Shown: positions 43,846 through 52,790 of the stretch, piece by piece
Layout: each line of letters starts with the position of its first letter
Position numbering within the stretch: position 1 is the stretch's first letter
NCBI RefSeq assembly: GCF_003945765.1
Contig: NZ_CP027712.1
Location: 6,200,001-6,264,000 of the forward strand
From: Pseudomonas chlororaphis subsp. chlororaphis
Lineage (GTDB): Bacteria; Pseudomonadota; Gammaproteobacteria; Pseudomonadales; Pseudomonadaceae
DNA: 64,000 bases
Reading direction: 5' to 3'
Program-made: the position numbers and the translations under genes
The notes under the pieces: generated by a model
Databases searched by the model: none
What the model was told of the DNA's origin: nothing
What the model saw: the letters and a program-made list of their open reading frames with translations, nothing else

Positions 43846-46275
43846 ATGTCCCGCTCGCTAGACACCCTGTTGCGCCCCAGCCTGTTGGCCGTGGCGATTG
43901 CCCTTTGCGTCCCGCTGGCCAGCACCCCGCTGATCGCCGCCGAACAGGCGTCCAGCGTGCGCGCCTACAACCTGCCGGCCGCGCCCCTGGCCAGCACCCT
44001 GAACCAGATCGCCAGCCAGGCGGGCCTGGCCCTGAGCCTCAACCCGAGCCTGGCCGCCGGCAAGACCTCGGCCCCGGTCAAGGGCCAGTTCGACGCCGCC
44101 GGCGCCCTGCGCGAGGCCCTGCGCGGCACCGGCCTGCAACTGGAACAAAGCAGCGCCGGCACCTACAGCCTGGTGGCGATTCCCGACGGTGTGGTGGCCC
44201 TGCCGGAAACCAGCATTACCGGCCAGCAGGCTTATGAGAGTGCCTGGGGGCCGGTGGACGGTTACCTCGCCACGCGCACCGCCGCCGGCACCAAGACCGA
44301 CACCTCGCTGGTCGAAGCGCCGCGTTCGATTTCCGTCGCGACCCGCCAGCAGATGGAAGACCGCAACGTGCAGAATCTGGACGATGCCGTGCGTTACATG
44401 CCCGGCATCGTTTCCGCCAGCTACGGCAGCGACACCCGTTATGACTGGATGCGCGTGCGCGGCTTCGAGCCCACCCAGTTCCTCGACGGCCTGCCACTGC
44501 CCCGCGGCGTGTATGCCAACCCGAAAGCCGAAACCTGGAACCTCGATCGCCTGGCCCTGCTCCGCGGCCCGGCCTCGTCGGTCTACGGCCAGACCCCGCC
44601 GGGCGGCCTGCTGGACATGGTCAGCCGGCGTCCCAGCGCGGAATCGAGCAATGCCATTCAGCTGCAGTACGGCAGCGACAACTACCGCCAGATCAACTTC
44701 GCCAGCACCGGCAAAATCGACGATGAAGGCCAGTTCCTCTACGGCCTCAGCGGCGTGGTGCGGGATGCCGGTACGCAGGTCGATCACATCGACAACAAGC
44801 GCTACAACATCGCCCCCAGCCTGACCTGGAACATCGACACCGATACCAAGCTGACCCTGCTCTCGCAGTTCACCCGTGACGATACCGGGGCGACCAGCCA
44901 GTTCATGCCGATCCAGGGCACCAAGATCAAGTCGCCACTGGGCGACGTCTCCCATCACAAGAACCTCGGCGACCCGGACTACGAGTTCTACGACCGTACC
45001 TACTACGCCCTGGGCTATGCCTTCGAGCACCGTTTCAACGATGTCTGGCAGTTCCGCCAGAACCTGCGCTACACCAAATCGGAGCTGTCCTTCCAGCAAC
45101 TGACCGTGGGCTCCTACGCCTACTCCCCGGCTGACGCGGCAGGCAATATCAGCCGTACCTCGACCAACGTGGACGAGGACATCAGCCAGTTCGCGGTCGA
45201 CAACAACTTCCAGGCCGACTTCGCCACCGGCGACATCACCCACACCGTGCTGATCGGCCTGGATCACCAACGGACCGACACTTCCTACCTGTCGATTTAC
45301 GGCGACGGCGGGACCACCAACATCTTCAATCCGGTTTATGGCCAGCCGATCGTGCGCCCGGCACGCTCCAGCGCTTACTACGACTACAACCAGAAAACCG
45401 TACAGACCGGCCTCTACGTGCAGGACCAGATGGCCCTGGACAAATGGCGCCTGACCCTGGGCGGTCGTGAAGACTGGGTGCACCAGGGCACCACGTACTT
45501 CAACAAGAACGACGTGACCAACACCGACCGCAGCAAGAACTTCAGTGGCAACGCGGCACTGAGCTATGTGTTCGACTCGGGCCTGGTGCCGTACCTGTCC
45601 TACGCCGAATCCTTCCAGCCCGCCAGCAACGCCAGCGTCTCCCCCACCGAGTCGTATAAACCCACGGAAGGCAAGCAATGGGAGCTGGGCATCAAGTACC
45701 AGCCGCCGGGCTCCAACACCCTGCTGAGTGCGGCGGTCTACGACCTGACCCAGAAAAACGTGCTGGTAACCAGCATCGGTGCCGGTGGCGAGTCGGTCAC
45801 CAACCAGACCGGCGAAGTGAAGGTCAAAGGCCTGGAACTGGAAGCCGTGTCCGACGTGACCGACAACCTCAAGGTCATCGCCGCCTACACCCTGGCCAAG
45901 TCCGAGGTGCAAAAAGGCATCTATAAAGGCAACCGCCTGCAACTGATGCCCAACCAGCAAGCCTCCCTGTGGACTGACTACACCTGGCACAGCGGTGTGC
46001 TCGACGGTTTCGGCATTGGCGCCGGTGCCCGCTATACCGGCAACACCTACGGCGACCAGGCCAATACCTGGCTGGGCAAGGCCAATGCCTACACAGTGTT
46101 CGATGCCGCCGTGCATTACGACCTGGGCCGCCTGGACAGCAGCCTCAAAGGCGCGTCGCTGAAACTCAACGCCACCAACCTGTTCGACAAGGATTACCTG
46201 TCCACCTGCGATGGTTCCTACTGCTATTTCGGCGATCAGCGTAGCGTGGTCGCCAGTGCCACCTATCAGTGGTAA
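43846..46275 (+). CDS. TonB-dependent siderophore receptor with signalling (STN) domain
   Basis: The 809-residue outer membrane receptor has a signal peptide ending at about residue 32 (LASTPLIAAEQ), an STN domain (YNLPAAPLASTLNQIASQAG), a TonB-box/plug region (YMPGIVSASYGSDTRYDWMR, FLDGLPLPRG, GLLDMVSRRP) and a 22-strand barrel ending in the typical aromatic residue (SVVASATYQW). AGGAG lies 7 bases before the ATG 43846. The sigma, FecR and PepSY neighbours resemble the ferrioxamine/ferrichrome-type units (FoxI-FoxR-FoxA with a PepSY reductase). The ligand cannot be read from sequence. Confidence 0.93.
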   Translation: MSRSLDTLLRPSLLAVAIALCVPLASTPLIAAEQASSVRAYNLPAAPLASTLNQIASQAGLALSLNPSLAAGKTSAPVKGQFDAAGALREALRGTGLQLEQSSAGTYSLVAIPDGVVALPETSITGQQAYESAWGPVDGYLATRTAAGTKTDTSLVEAPRSISVATRQQMEDRNVQNLDDAVRYMPGIVSASYGSDTRYDWMRVRGFEPTQFLDGLPLPRGVYANPKAETWNLDRLALLRGPASSVYGQTPPGGLLDMVSRRPSAESSNAIQLQYGSDNYRQINFASTGKIDDEGQFLYGLSGVVRDAGTQVDHIDNKRYNIAPSLTWNIDTDTKLTLLSQFTRDDTGATSQFMPIQGTKIKSPLGDVSHHKNLGDPDYEFYDRTYYALGYAFEHRFNDVWQFRQNLRYTKSELSFQQLTVGSYAYSPADAAGNISRTSTNVDEDISQFAVDNNFQADFATGDITHTVLIGLDHQRTDTSYLSIYGDGGTTNIFNPVYGQPIVRPARSSAYYDYNQKTVQTGLYVQDQMALDKWRLTLGGREDWVHQGTTYFNKNDVTNTDRSKNFSGNAALSYVFDSGLVPYLSYAESFQPASNASVSPTESYKPTEGKQWELGIKYQPPGSNTLLSAAVYDLTQKNVLVTSIGAGGESVTNQTGEVKVKGLELEAVSDVTDNLKVIAAYTLAKSEVQKGIYKGNRLQLMPNQQASLWTDYTWHSGVLDGFGIGAGARYTGNTYGDQANTWLGKANAYTVFDAAVHYDLGRLDSSLKGASLKLNATNLFDKDYLSTCDGSYCYFGDQRSVVASATYQW

Positions 46276-46295
46276 TCGGCTGAGTTAACAACCAG

Positions 46296-46317
46296 GCCGT
46301 CCTGCAAGGACGGCTTT
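46296..46317 (+). terminator. Weak terminator between the receptor and PepSY genes
   Basis: GCCGTCCT (46296-46303) pairs with AGGACGGC (46307-46314) over GCA, followed by only TTTGCTGTG. It may reduce the downstream transcript relative to the receptor. Confidence 0.6.
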
Positions 46318-46338
46318 GCTGTGTCTGAAGGCTAAGAA

Positions 46339-47472
46339 ATGAAAAGCAAAACCATCCGCCGCTGGTCCTTTATCCACACCTGGACCAGCCTGATCTGCAC
46401 GGTATTCCTGCTGATGCTGGCCCTGACCGGCCTGCCGCTGATCTTTCACCACGAGATCGATCACCTGCTGGGCGACGCGCCGCAGCTGCGGGAAATGCCC
46501 GCCGACACCCCGCAGCTGGACCTGCAGCAGCTGGTGCGCGCCGCCGAGGCCCATCGACCGGGCGAGGTCATGCAGTACTTCGGTTGGGACGAGGAAGACC
46601 CCAACGGCGTGCTCACCATCATGGCCAGGACCGCCGGCACCGAGCCCAACTCGTCCCACACCTTCATGCTCGACGCGCGCACCGGCGAAGCCGTGGAAAC
46701 GCCCTCGGCCAATGGCGGGCTGATGATGTTCATGCTGCGCCTGCACGTGGACCTGTTCGCCGGCCTGCCGGGCAAGCTGCTGCTGGCGTTCATGGGGCTG
46801 CTGTTCGTGCTGGCGATCGTCTCCGGCGTGGTGCTGTACCTGCCGTTCATGCGCCGGCTGGAATTCGCCACGGTGCGCCAGGACAAGTCCACCCGCCTGC
46901 GCTGGCTGGACCTGCATAACCTGATCGGCGTGGTGACCCTGACCTGGGCCCTCGTGGTCGGCGTCACCGGGGTGATCAGCGCCTGCGCCGACCTGCTGAT
47001 CGCCGCCTGGCGCAACGACAGCCTCAGCGCGATGATCGAGCCTTACCGCGAGGCCCCGCCACTGACCCGACTGGCCCCGGCCAGCCGCCTGCTGGAGATC
47101 GCCAAGGAGGTGGCGCCGGGTATGCAGCCGGACTTCATCGCCTTCCCCGGCACACGTTTTTCCAGCGAGCATCACTACGCGGTGTTCATGAAAGGCAGCA
47201 CCCACCTGACCTCGCACCTGCTGACGCCGGTGCTGATCGACGCCAGCACCCTGGAGGTCACCGCGGTGGCCGAACGTCCCTGGTACATGGACGCCATGGG
47301 CATGTCGCAACCGCTGCACTTCGGCGACTACGGCGGCCTGCCGATGAAGATCCTCTGGGCGACCCTGGATGTGCTGACCATCATTGTCCTGGGCAGCGGG
47401 GTTTACCTGTGGCTGGTGCGGCGCCGCGCGGCCCGGCCGGCATTAGGCGAACCCGCCGCGGTGGCGCCATGA
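46339..47472 (+). CDS. PepSY-domain membrane protein, likely siderophore-iron reductase
   Basis: The 377-residue inner membrane protein has a first helix at residues ~10-35 (FIHTWTSLICTVFLLMLALT), a periplasmic PepSY region (AEAHRPGEVMQYFGWDEEDP, FMLDARTGEAVETPSANGG), a central pair of helices (LLLAFMGLLFVLAIVSGVVL) and a last helix near residue 345. Family members beside siderophore receptors, such as P. aeruginosa FoxB, are reported to reduce ferric siderophores at the inner membrane. The stop overlaps the next small gene by four bases. Confidence 0.87.
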   Translation: MKSKTIRRWSFIHTWTSLICTVFLLMLALTGLPLIFHHEIDHLLGDAPQLREMPADTPQLDLQQLVRAAEAHRPGEVMQYFGWDEEDPNGVLTIMARTAGTEPNSSHTFMLDARTGEAVETPSANGGLMMFMLRLHVDLFAGLPGKLLLAFMGLLFVLAIVSGVVLYLPFMRRLEFATVRQDKSTRLRWLDLHNLIGVVTLTWALVVGVTGVISACADLLIAAWRNDSLSAMIEPYREAPPLTRLAPASRLLEIAKEVAPGMQPDFIAFPGTRFSSEHHYAVFMKGSTHLTSHLLTPVLIDASTLEVTAVAERPWYMDAMGMSQPLHFGDYGGLPMKILWATLDVLTIIVLGSGVYLWLVRRRAARPALGEPAAVAP

Positions 47473-47657
47473 AGCCGCGGCAATCGAATTTCTGGAAGGT
47501 CTTCGGCGCGCCGTTGTTCATTGCCGTGCTCTGTGCCGCGGGGCTGTTCTCCGCGCTGCTCGGCGACGGCATCTGGGACGCCCTGAGCTGGCTCAGCCTG
47601 GGCGCTCCGGCCCTGATCGCCCTGCGGGGTCTGTTCAACCGCCCGCCACCGGCCTGA
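47469..47657 (+). CDS. Small membrane protein coupled to the PepSY gene
   Basis: The 62-residue protein starts inside the stop codon of the PepSY gene (ATGA). It has one or two hydrophobic helices (VFGAPLFIAVLCAAGLFSAL, then SWLSLGAPALIALRGLF) with a basic N-terminus. I do not recognise the family. Co-translation suggests that it assists the PepSY protein in siderophore-iron handling. Its last 23 bases overlap a convergent gene. Confidence 0.75.
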   Translation: MKPRQSNFWKVFGAPLFIAVLCAAGLFSALLGDGIWDALSWLSLGAPALIALRGLFNRPPPA

Positions 47658-48057
47658 CCCCGGCGGCGGGGAAACCGCGCCACAGGTACAGCGCCAGCCC
47701 CAGGCCGATCGGCAGCACCGGGATGAATACGCGGTTTTCCTGCTGCGCCTCGGCGGCCACCAGTACGCAAAACAGCGCCAGCCCCAGCAGCGGTACGTAG
47801 CTCGCCGCCAGGCCCCAGCGCCAGGGCCGGGTCACCGGGCCGGGGCCCCGCAGGCTCAGCAGGGCACAGCCCAAAGCCGGCAAGGCCAGCGCCGGCAGCG
47901 CCCAGTACCAGGCCATGTAGGCGAACGCCATGATCAGCTCCGGCTCACCCTCGCCGTGGCGGCGAAACTCATACTGCAAGGCCAGGTACACCGCCAGCGC
48001 GCCCGACAGCGTCAGGACCAGGCTGTACAACCCGTGCCGAAAATAACACCTGCGCAT
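47635..48057 (-). CDS. Hypothetical four-helix membrane protein
   Basis: The 140-residue frame has four hydrophobic segments (GLYSLVLTLSGALAVYLALQ, AYMAWYWALPALALPALGCA, LAASYVPLLGLALFCVLVAA and FIPVLPIGLGLALYLW). I do not recognise the family. It is convergent with the small membrane gene and overlaps it by 23 bases. It is divergent from the glutathione transferase gene. The smooth helix pattern and basic ends suggest a real membrane protein rather than a shadow frame. Confidence 0.6.
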   Translation of the reverse strand: MRRCYFRHGLYSLVLTLSGALAVYLALQYEFRRHGEGEPELIMAFAYMAWYWALPALALPALGCALLSLRGPGPVTRPWRWGLAASYVPLLGLALFCVLVAAEAQQENRVFIPVLPIGLGLALYLWRGFPAAGVRPVAGG

Positions 48058-48168
48058 TCATCACTCCTTGTCTGTCCTGCATGCCGCCCCTGTGGCCGGG
48101 GCCAGAGGCTGCGTTAAGATCTCCGGGGCGGCGAGCCTGCGCTCCACTTCCACCTTCGAGGAATATTC

Positions 48169-48798
48169 ATGTCCACCCCCAGCATGACGCTGTTCCACAA
48201 CCCGGCATCACCTTATGTGCGCAAAGTCATGGTGCTGCTGCACGAGACCGGCCAGCTGGACCGCGTGGCCCTGCAAGCCAGCCAGTTGACCCCGGTGAAC
48301 CCGGACACCGCCCTCAACCAGGACAACCCGCTGGGCAAGATTCCCGCCCTGCGCCTGGCCGACGGCAACGTGCTGTACGACAGCCGGGTGATCCTCGACT
48401 ACCTCGACCAGCAGCATGTCGGCAACCCGCTGATCCCCCGTGAAGGCTCGGCCCGCTGGCGGCGCCTGACCCTGGCGGCGCTGGCCGACGGGATCCTCGA
48501 TGCCTCGGTGCTGATCCGTTACGAACTGGCCCTGCGCGCCCCCGAGAAACACTGGGAGCAGTGGCTCGACGGCCAGCGCGACAAGATCCGCCGCGCCCTG
48601 GCCGTGCTCGAGGCCGATGCGATCGCCGAACTGGCCAGCCACTTCGACGTCGCTTCCATCGGCGTCGCCTGTGCCCTGGGTTACCTCGATTTCCGCCACC
48701 CCGACCTGCGGTGGCGCGACGCCCAGCCCCAACTGGCGGCCTGGTACGCCGAGGTCAGTCGACGCCCTTCGATGCTGGCGACCCAGCCGCCGGTTTGA
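48169..48798 (+). CDS. Glutathione S-transferase family protein
   Basis: The 209-residue protein has the N-terminal thioredoxin fold with the glutathione-contact segment FHNPASPYVRKVMVLLHETG, NPLGKIPALRLADGNVLYDS and VILDYLDQQ, then an all-helical C-terminal domain. It follows the YibF/YncG-like bacterial group. Its substrate is unknown. It stands alone, with a REP doublet about 50 bases after its stop. Confidence 0.88.
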   Translation: MSTPSMTLFHNPASPYVRKVMVLLHETGQLDRVALQASQLTPVNPDTALNQDNPLGKIPALRLADGNVLYDSRVILDYLDQQHVGNPLIPREGSARWRRLTLAALADGILDASVLIRYELALRAPEKHWEQWLDGQRDKIRRALAVLEADAIAELASHFDVASIGVACALGYLDFRHPDLRWRDAQPQLAAWYAEVSRRPSMLATQPPV

Positions 48799-48849
48799 AG
48801 GCCCCGGACGCGGTCATCACCTGAAGTACGGTGGTGGCCGGGCCGGCCC

Positions 48850-48913
48850 TATCGTGAGCAAGCTCGCTACATGGGACACCGCGAAACCTGTAGGCGCGAG
48901 CTTGCTCGCGATG
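48850..48913. repeat. REP doublet after the glutathione transferase gene
   Basis: TATCGTGAGCAAGCTCGCTA and GGCGCGAGCTTGCTCGCGAT are inverted copies, one slightly mutated. Confidence 0.82.
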
Positions 48914-49001
48914 GCCGCCCCACGGAGCTTCAGGCAGCAACCCGACTATCCATGCCAGCAAGGCTTCCGCTGCCTGCTGGTCCTCGCGCAACCCCAACGA
49001 C

Positions 49002-50378
49002 CTACTCATGGGCCACCTGCGCCTCGAACGTCAGCGGCTGGGCCGGTTTGGCCTGGCCTACGCCGTACCAGTCGAGTTTGCGGGTCAGCACCATGAACAC
49101 CCCCAGCAGGCCGAACAGCAGCAGCGAACCCATCAGCAGCGCGTAATCCTCGGCGCTGAGCAAGCCGTACAACAGGCCATACAAAGCGGCCAGGCCGGCG
49201 GCGAAACTCAGGCCGTGGCCCAGGCTGCGCAACACATGGCTGACGTAGAAGCCGATCAGCGCCACACAGGCACCGGCCGACAGCAGGTAGGCCAGGGCGA
49301 AGCCGATGTGCTCCGACAGCGACAGCAGCAACAGATAGAAGAACGCCAGGGCCACGCCCACCAGGGCGTATTGCACCGGGTGCACCGCCAGGCTCTTGAG
49401 CACCTCGAAGAGGAAGAAGCCGGCAAAGGTCAGGGCAATGAACAACAGCGCGTATTTGATCGCCCGGTCGCTCTTGAGGTACTGGTCCACCGGGTCGATG
49501 AAACTCACGCCGAAGGAGCGGTTCTTGAACTCCTTGCACTGCCCACTGGCCAGGCAATTGATCAACGCGCTTTCCAGGTTGGTGGAGAAGAACGAGGTCT
49601 GCCAGTTGGCGGCGAAGCCCAGGTCGGAAATCTCACGCTGGGCCGGCAGGTAGTTGCCGATAAAGCTCGGATGAGGCCAGTCGGCACGCAGGCGCACCTT
49701 GCTGGTCTTGCCCACCGGCAGCACCTGCAACTGACCGGTGCCTTGCAGTTGCAGATCGAAGGCGAAGTCCAGGTCGGTGCTGCGCTTGCCGTCCAGCAGC
49801 GGCAGGTTGACGTGTACGCCCTCCCCAAGCCAGTCAATCCGGCTGCCGGGCGCGAACGGCAGGTTCTGTCCATTCAGTTCGAGGGCCAGCGCCTGTTCGA
49901 TGCCGCGAATGTCGCTGATGCCCACGGCGAGAAACGGCTGCTCGAATTTGTAGTCGACGAAGTCTTCCTTGATCCCCAATTGCTCGGGCAGCGCAAACTG
50001 GCCGCTGATGCGGTTGTTGGCATGGAACAGCCGGGCCTGGTAGATGCCCCGGGCACGCAGTTCGGTCCGTACCTGGCCATCGAGTTCGAAGTGCTCCGGC
50101 AGGAAATACAGCTGCCCGCGCTCTTCTCCCAGCTCCTGGTAACGCTTGTTGGTCTTCTCGTTGGTTTTCCAGGTGCGCACCACCTTGCGATAAGGCACCA
50201 CCAGCAGCGGGCCGCTCAGTTGCTGGCTGTAGCTGGAGCTGCGGGCGATATCGGTCAGCACACCGTCGCGCAGCTCCTGGCGCTCCTGGATCAGCCCGTC
50301 GATCATCAACAGCGGGACCAGCAGCCCCAGGATCAAAAGGGCGATAGCCCCAAGCTTTATGGTCAGATTGCGATTCAT
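49002..50378 (-). CDS. creD: Inner membrane protein CreD
   Basis: The 458-residue protein has an N-terminal helix (NLTIKLGAIALLILGLLVPL), a large periplasmic domain and five or six C-terminal helices from about residue 310, the CreD layout. SRSYSQQLSGPLLVVPY-like and FAANWQTSFFSTNLESAL segments fit the family. CreD affects cell envelope integrity and beta-lactam response in pseudomonads and is the main target of CreBC. A direct repeat resembling the CreB tag lies about 63 bases upstream of the start. GGGAG lies before the ATG. Confidence 0.92.
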   Translation of the reverse strand: MNRNLTIKLGAIALLILGLLVPLLMIDGLIQERQELRDGVLTDIARSSSYSQQLSGPLLVVPYRKVVRTWKTNEKTNKRYQELGEERGQLYFLPEHFELDGQVRTELRARGIYQARLFHANNRISGQFALPEQLGIKEDFVDYKFEQPFLAVGISDIRGIEQALALELNGQNLPFAPGSRIDWLGEGVHVNLPLLDGKRSTDLDFAFDLQLQGTGQLQVLPVGKTSKVRLRADWPHPSFIGNYLPAQREISDLGFAANWQTSFFSTNLESALINCLASGQCKEFKNRSFGVSFIDPVDQYLKSDRAIKYALLFIALTFAGFFLFEVLKSLAVHPVQYALVGVALAFFYLLLLSLSEHIGFALAYLLSAGACVALIGFYVSHVLRSLGHGLSFAAGLAALYGLLYGLLSAEDYALLMGSLLLFGLLGVFMVLTRKLDWYGVGQAKPAQPLTFEAQVAHE

Positions 50379-50440
50379 GGGTTCTCTCCCTGTTCGAATG
50401 AGGGAGAGTCTGGGCAGCCCATGTGGGGGTTTTATGGGGG

Positions 50441-50462
50441 CTGTGTGGAGACTGTGTGGAGA
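50441..50462 (-). promoter_or_regulatory. Tandem CreB-like recognition repeat
   Basis: CTGTGTGGAGA occurs twice in direct succession. On the minus strand this gives TCCAC-N6-TCCAC, close to the known cre tag TTCAC-N6-TTCAC with the same 11-base period. It lies 60-85 bases before the creD start, with CATAAA downstream as a possible -10. Confidence 0.72.
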
Positions 50463-50499
50463 TTGCCCCATAGAGATGGGGTGGCTGGCAGATCTGGCG

Positions 50500-50598
50500 G
50501 CCGCTTCGCGCCCGATCGCAGGCTGCGCCAGCGGCTACAGGATGCACGGAGTCTGTGTAGCCGCTGCCGAAGGCTGCGATCGGTCTGCGAAGCAGCCG
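50500..50598. repeat. GTAGCCGCTGCCG-family element between creC and creD
   Basis: Two copies face away from each other: GCAGGCTGCGCCAGCGGCTA (ending about 50539) and TGTAGCCGCTGCCGAAGGCT (starting 50555). The second copy ends 21 bases from the creC stop. Confidence 0.8.
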
Positions 50599-50619
50599 CA
50601 AAACGGTACACGCAGGGAA

Positions 50620-52041
50620 TCAGGCCGGGAACTGCAAGGTCACTTCAACGCCGCCTTCCACATTGCCGATCCGCATCTGGCCGCCATGCAGTTGCACCAC
50701 CTCTTCGACGAAGTTCAGCCCCAGGCCGGTGCTTTTGCGCCCGCTGTCAGGCCGTGGCAGGGAGTAGAAACGTTCGGTCAAGCGCGCCAGGGCGTAGTCC
50801 GGGATGGGCTCGGCCTGGTTGAACAGGCTCAACCGCAGTTGGTCGCCCACCCGGCTGGCGCTCAAGCGCAGCACGCCACCGGCGGGGGTGAAGTCCAGGG
50901 CGTTTTCCAGCAGGTTGCCCAGGGCCTGGCGCAACAGGAACGCTTCTCCCGACAGCTTCAGCCCCGGGTCGATACGCTGCTCGACCTGCAGGCCCTTGCC
51001 CTCGATCCGTGCCTTCTGGCTGTCCAGCACCTGGTTCGCCAGGTCCGCCAGCGGCACCGCTTCCCGCTCTTCCAGGCCATGACGCTGCTCGACCAGCGCC
51101 AGGTTCAGCAAACGCTCGATCAAGTGCTGCATGCGCGCGCTTTCGCTGTCGATGTTGCTGACGAAACGTGCGCGCTGTTCGTCGGGCATCTCGCTCTGCA
51201 ACAGCTCCGCCGCCCCGCGAATCGCCGCCAGCGGGCTTTTCAGTTCGTGGGTCAGGGTGTGCACATAACGCTCGACATAGGCCTTGCCCTCCAGTTGGGT
51301 GCGCATGTCCTCCACTGCCGTGGCCAGCTGTTCCAGTTCGCCGCCGCGATAGTGCGGCAGCTCGGCACGACGGCCTTCGCTGACCGCCTGGGCATAACCG
51401 GTCAGGCGGCGCAGGGCAGCGCTCAGCCACCAGGACAGCAAGGCGCCGAACAGCAGGCCCAGGCCGATCAGGCCGGCGCCGTACCACAGCAGGCGGCGCT
51501 CGGTGCGGTCGACATAGGGTTGCAGGGAACTGTTGGGCTTGGCCACGGTGACCACGCCGATGATCCGGCCGTTGTCGCGAATCGGCGCGCCGACATGCAT
51601 CACCGAGGAGTTCGGGTCATCGGCCACGCTGCGCGAGGAGCGTGCGCCGTATTGGCCGCGCAGGGTCAGGTACACGTCGTTCCAGCGCGAATAGTCCTGG
51701 CCGACCGCCAGGCCGCTGGAGTCCAGCACCACCTTGCCCTGGGCGTCGGTGACGTAGATGCGGTGGTTGACCTGGTTCTTCGGCAGGCCCCAGATGGTCG
51801 CCGCCGGCTGCCGCTCGCCATAGGCCTTGAGCAATTGCGGCCAACGGTTCTCGCTGAGGGTGCCGGCCTTGAAGTCATCGCGCAGGATTTCCGCCAGCAG
51901 GTTGGCGGTGTCCACCAGGGTTTCCTCGGTGGACTGGCGCACGCCCGGGCGGATTTCTTCCATCACCGTGCTGAGGACGAAATAACCGGTCAGGCCGACG
52001 AACAGGACGTAGACCAGGAAAATCCGGATTCCCAACGGCAT
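50620..52041 (-). CDS. creC: Sensor histidine kinase CreC
   Basis: The 473-residue kinase has a first helix at residues ~5-27 (IRIFLVYVLFVGLTGYFVLS), a periplasmic sensor domain, a second helix at about 180-200 (LLWYGAGLIGLGLLFGALLS), a HAMP region and the kinase core. The phosphorylated His265 is in HTLTHELKSPLAAIRG, the N-box in LGNLLENALDFTPAGG, and the G-box in GLGLNFVEEVVQLHGGQM. It controls CreB. Its start overlaps the creB stop by one base (TGATG). Confidence 0.94.
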   Translation of the reverse strand: MPLGIRIFLVYVLFVGLTGYFVLSTVMEEIRPGVRQSTEETLVDTANLLAEILRDDFKAGTLSENRWPQLLKAYGERQPAATIWGLPKNQVNHRIYVTDAQGKVVLDSSGLAVGQDYSRWNDVYLTLRGQYGARSSRSVADDPNSSVMHVGAPIRDNGRIIGVVTVAKPNSSLQPYVDRTERRLLWYGAGLIGLGLLFGALLSWWLSAALRRLTGYAQAVSEGRRAELPHYRGGELEQLATAVEDMRTQLEGKAYVERYVHTLTHELKSPLAAIRGAAELLQSEMPDEQRARFVSNIDSESARMQHLIERLLNLALVEQRHGLEEREAVPLADLANQVLDSQKARIEGKGLQVEQRIDPGLKLSGEAFLLRQALGNLLENALDFTPAGGVLRLSASRVGDQLRLSLFNQAEPIPDYALARLTERFYSLPRPDSGRKSTGLGLNFVEEVVQLHGGQMRIGNVEGGVEVTLQFPA

Positions 52042-52721
52042 CAGCTGTCCCCCGGGCTGTAGCTGTAGCCCAGGCCGCGATGGGTCTGGATCGGCTCGGC
52101 ATCGGCCGCCACCAGGCGCAGCTTGGCCCGCAAGCTCTTGATATGGCTGTCGATGCTGCGCTCGTAGCCGGCATCCGCCGCCACCCCCAGGGCATCGAGC
52201 AACTGCTCGCGGCTGAACACGCGCTCGGGTTGTTCCAGCAGGCAATGCAGCAGGCGGAATTCATGACGGGTCAGGCTGAGCAGCTGGCCGCGGTAGCTGA
52301 TCTGGAACTTGTCGGTATCGACCTGGAACGGCGAGGCCGGCGCCTCGACCACCGCCCGCGGCGCCATGCGCTTGAGGATGGCCTTGACCCTCGCGGCGAC
52401 CTCGCGCGGGCTGAAGGGCTTGACCACGTAATCGTCGGCGCCGATTTCCAGGCCCACCACCCGGTCGATTTCACCGTCCCGGGCACTGAGGAACATCACC
52501 GGCACCTCGCTGAAGCGCCGCAGTTGCTTGCAGGTTTCGAAGCCGCTGATGTCCGGCAGGCCGATGTCGAGAATCAGCAGGTCCGCCGGTGTATGGCGCT
52601 GATAGTCCAGCGCCGCCTGCCCGAGATTCAGCCAGGTGGTGCTGAAACCTTCACCCTGCAGGGCAAAAATCAGCGTATCGGCAATCGCCGCTTCGTCTTC
52701 GACAATCAGGATATGAGGCAT
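52041..52721 (-). CDS. creB: Response regulator CreB
   Basis: The 226-residue OmpR-type regulator has a receiver domain with the phosphate acceptor Asp52 in LLILDIGLPDISG and a winged-helix output domain (LLSLTRHEFRLLHCLLEQPE, then SIDSHIKSLRAKLRLV). It binds tandem repeats and activates creD. The start at ATG 52721 is preferred to an in-frame TTG at 52730; the ribosome site is weak. The order creB-creC-creD matches P. aeruginosa. Confidence 0.93.
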   Translation of the reverse strand: MPHILIVEDEAAIADTLIFALQGEGFSTTWLNLGQAALDYQRHTPADLLILDIGLPDISGFETCKQLRRFSEVPVMFLSARDGEIDRVVGLEIGADDYVVKPFSPREVAARVKAILKRMAPRAVVEAPASPFQVDTDKFQISYRGQLLSLTRHEFRLLHCLLEQPERVFSREQLLDALGVAADAGYERSIDSHIKSLRAKLRLVAADAEPIQTHRGLGYSYSPGDS

Positions 52722-52790
52722 GGCATCCAAGCACGGGAGGTAAGTGCCAGAACGGTGCCGGATGCCTCATGCGCCGTCAATCAGGTCTGA

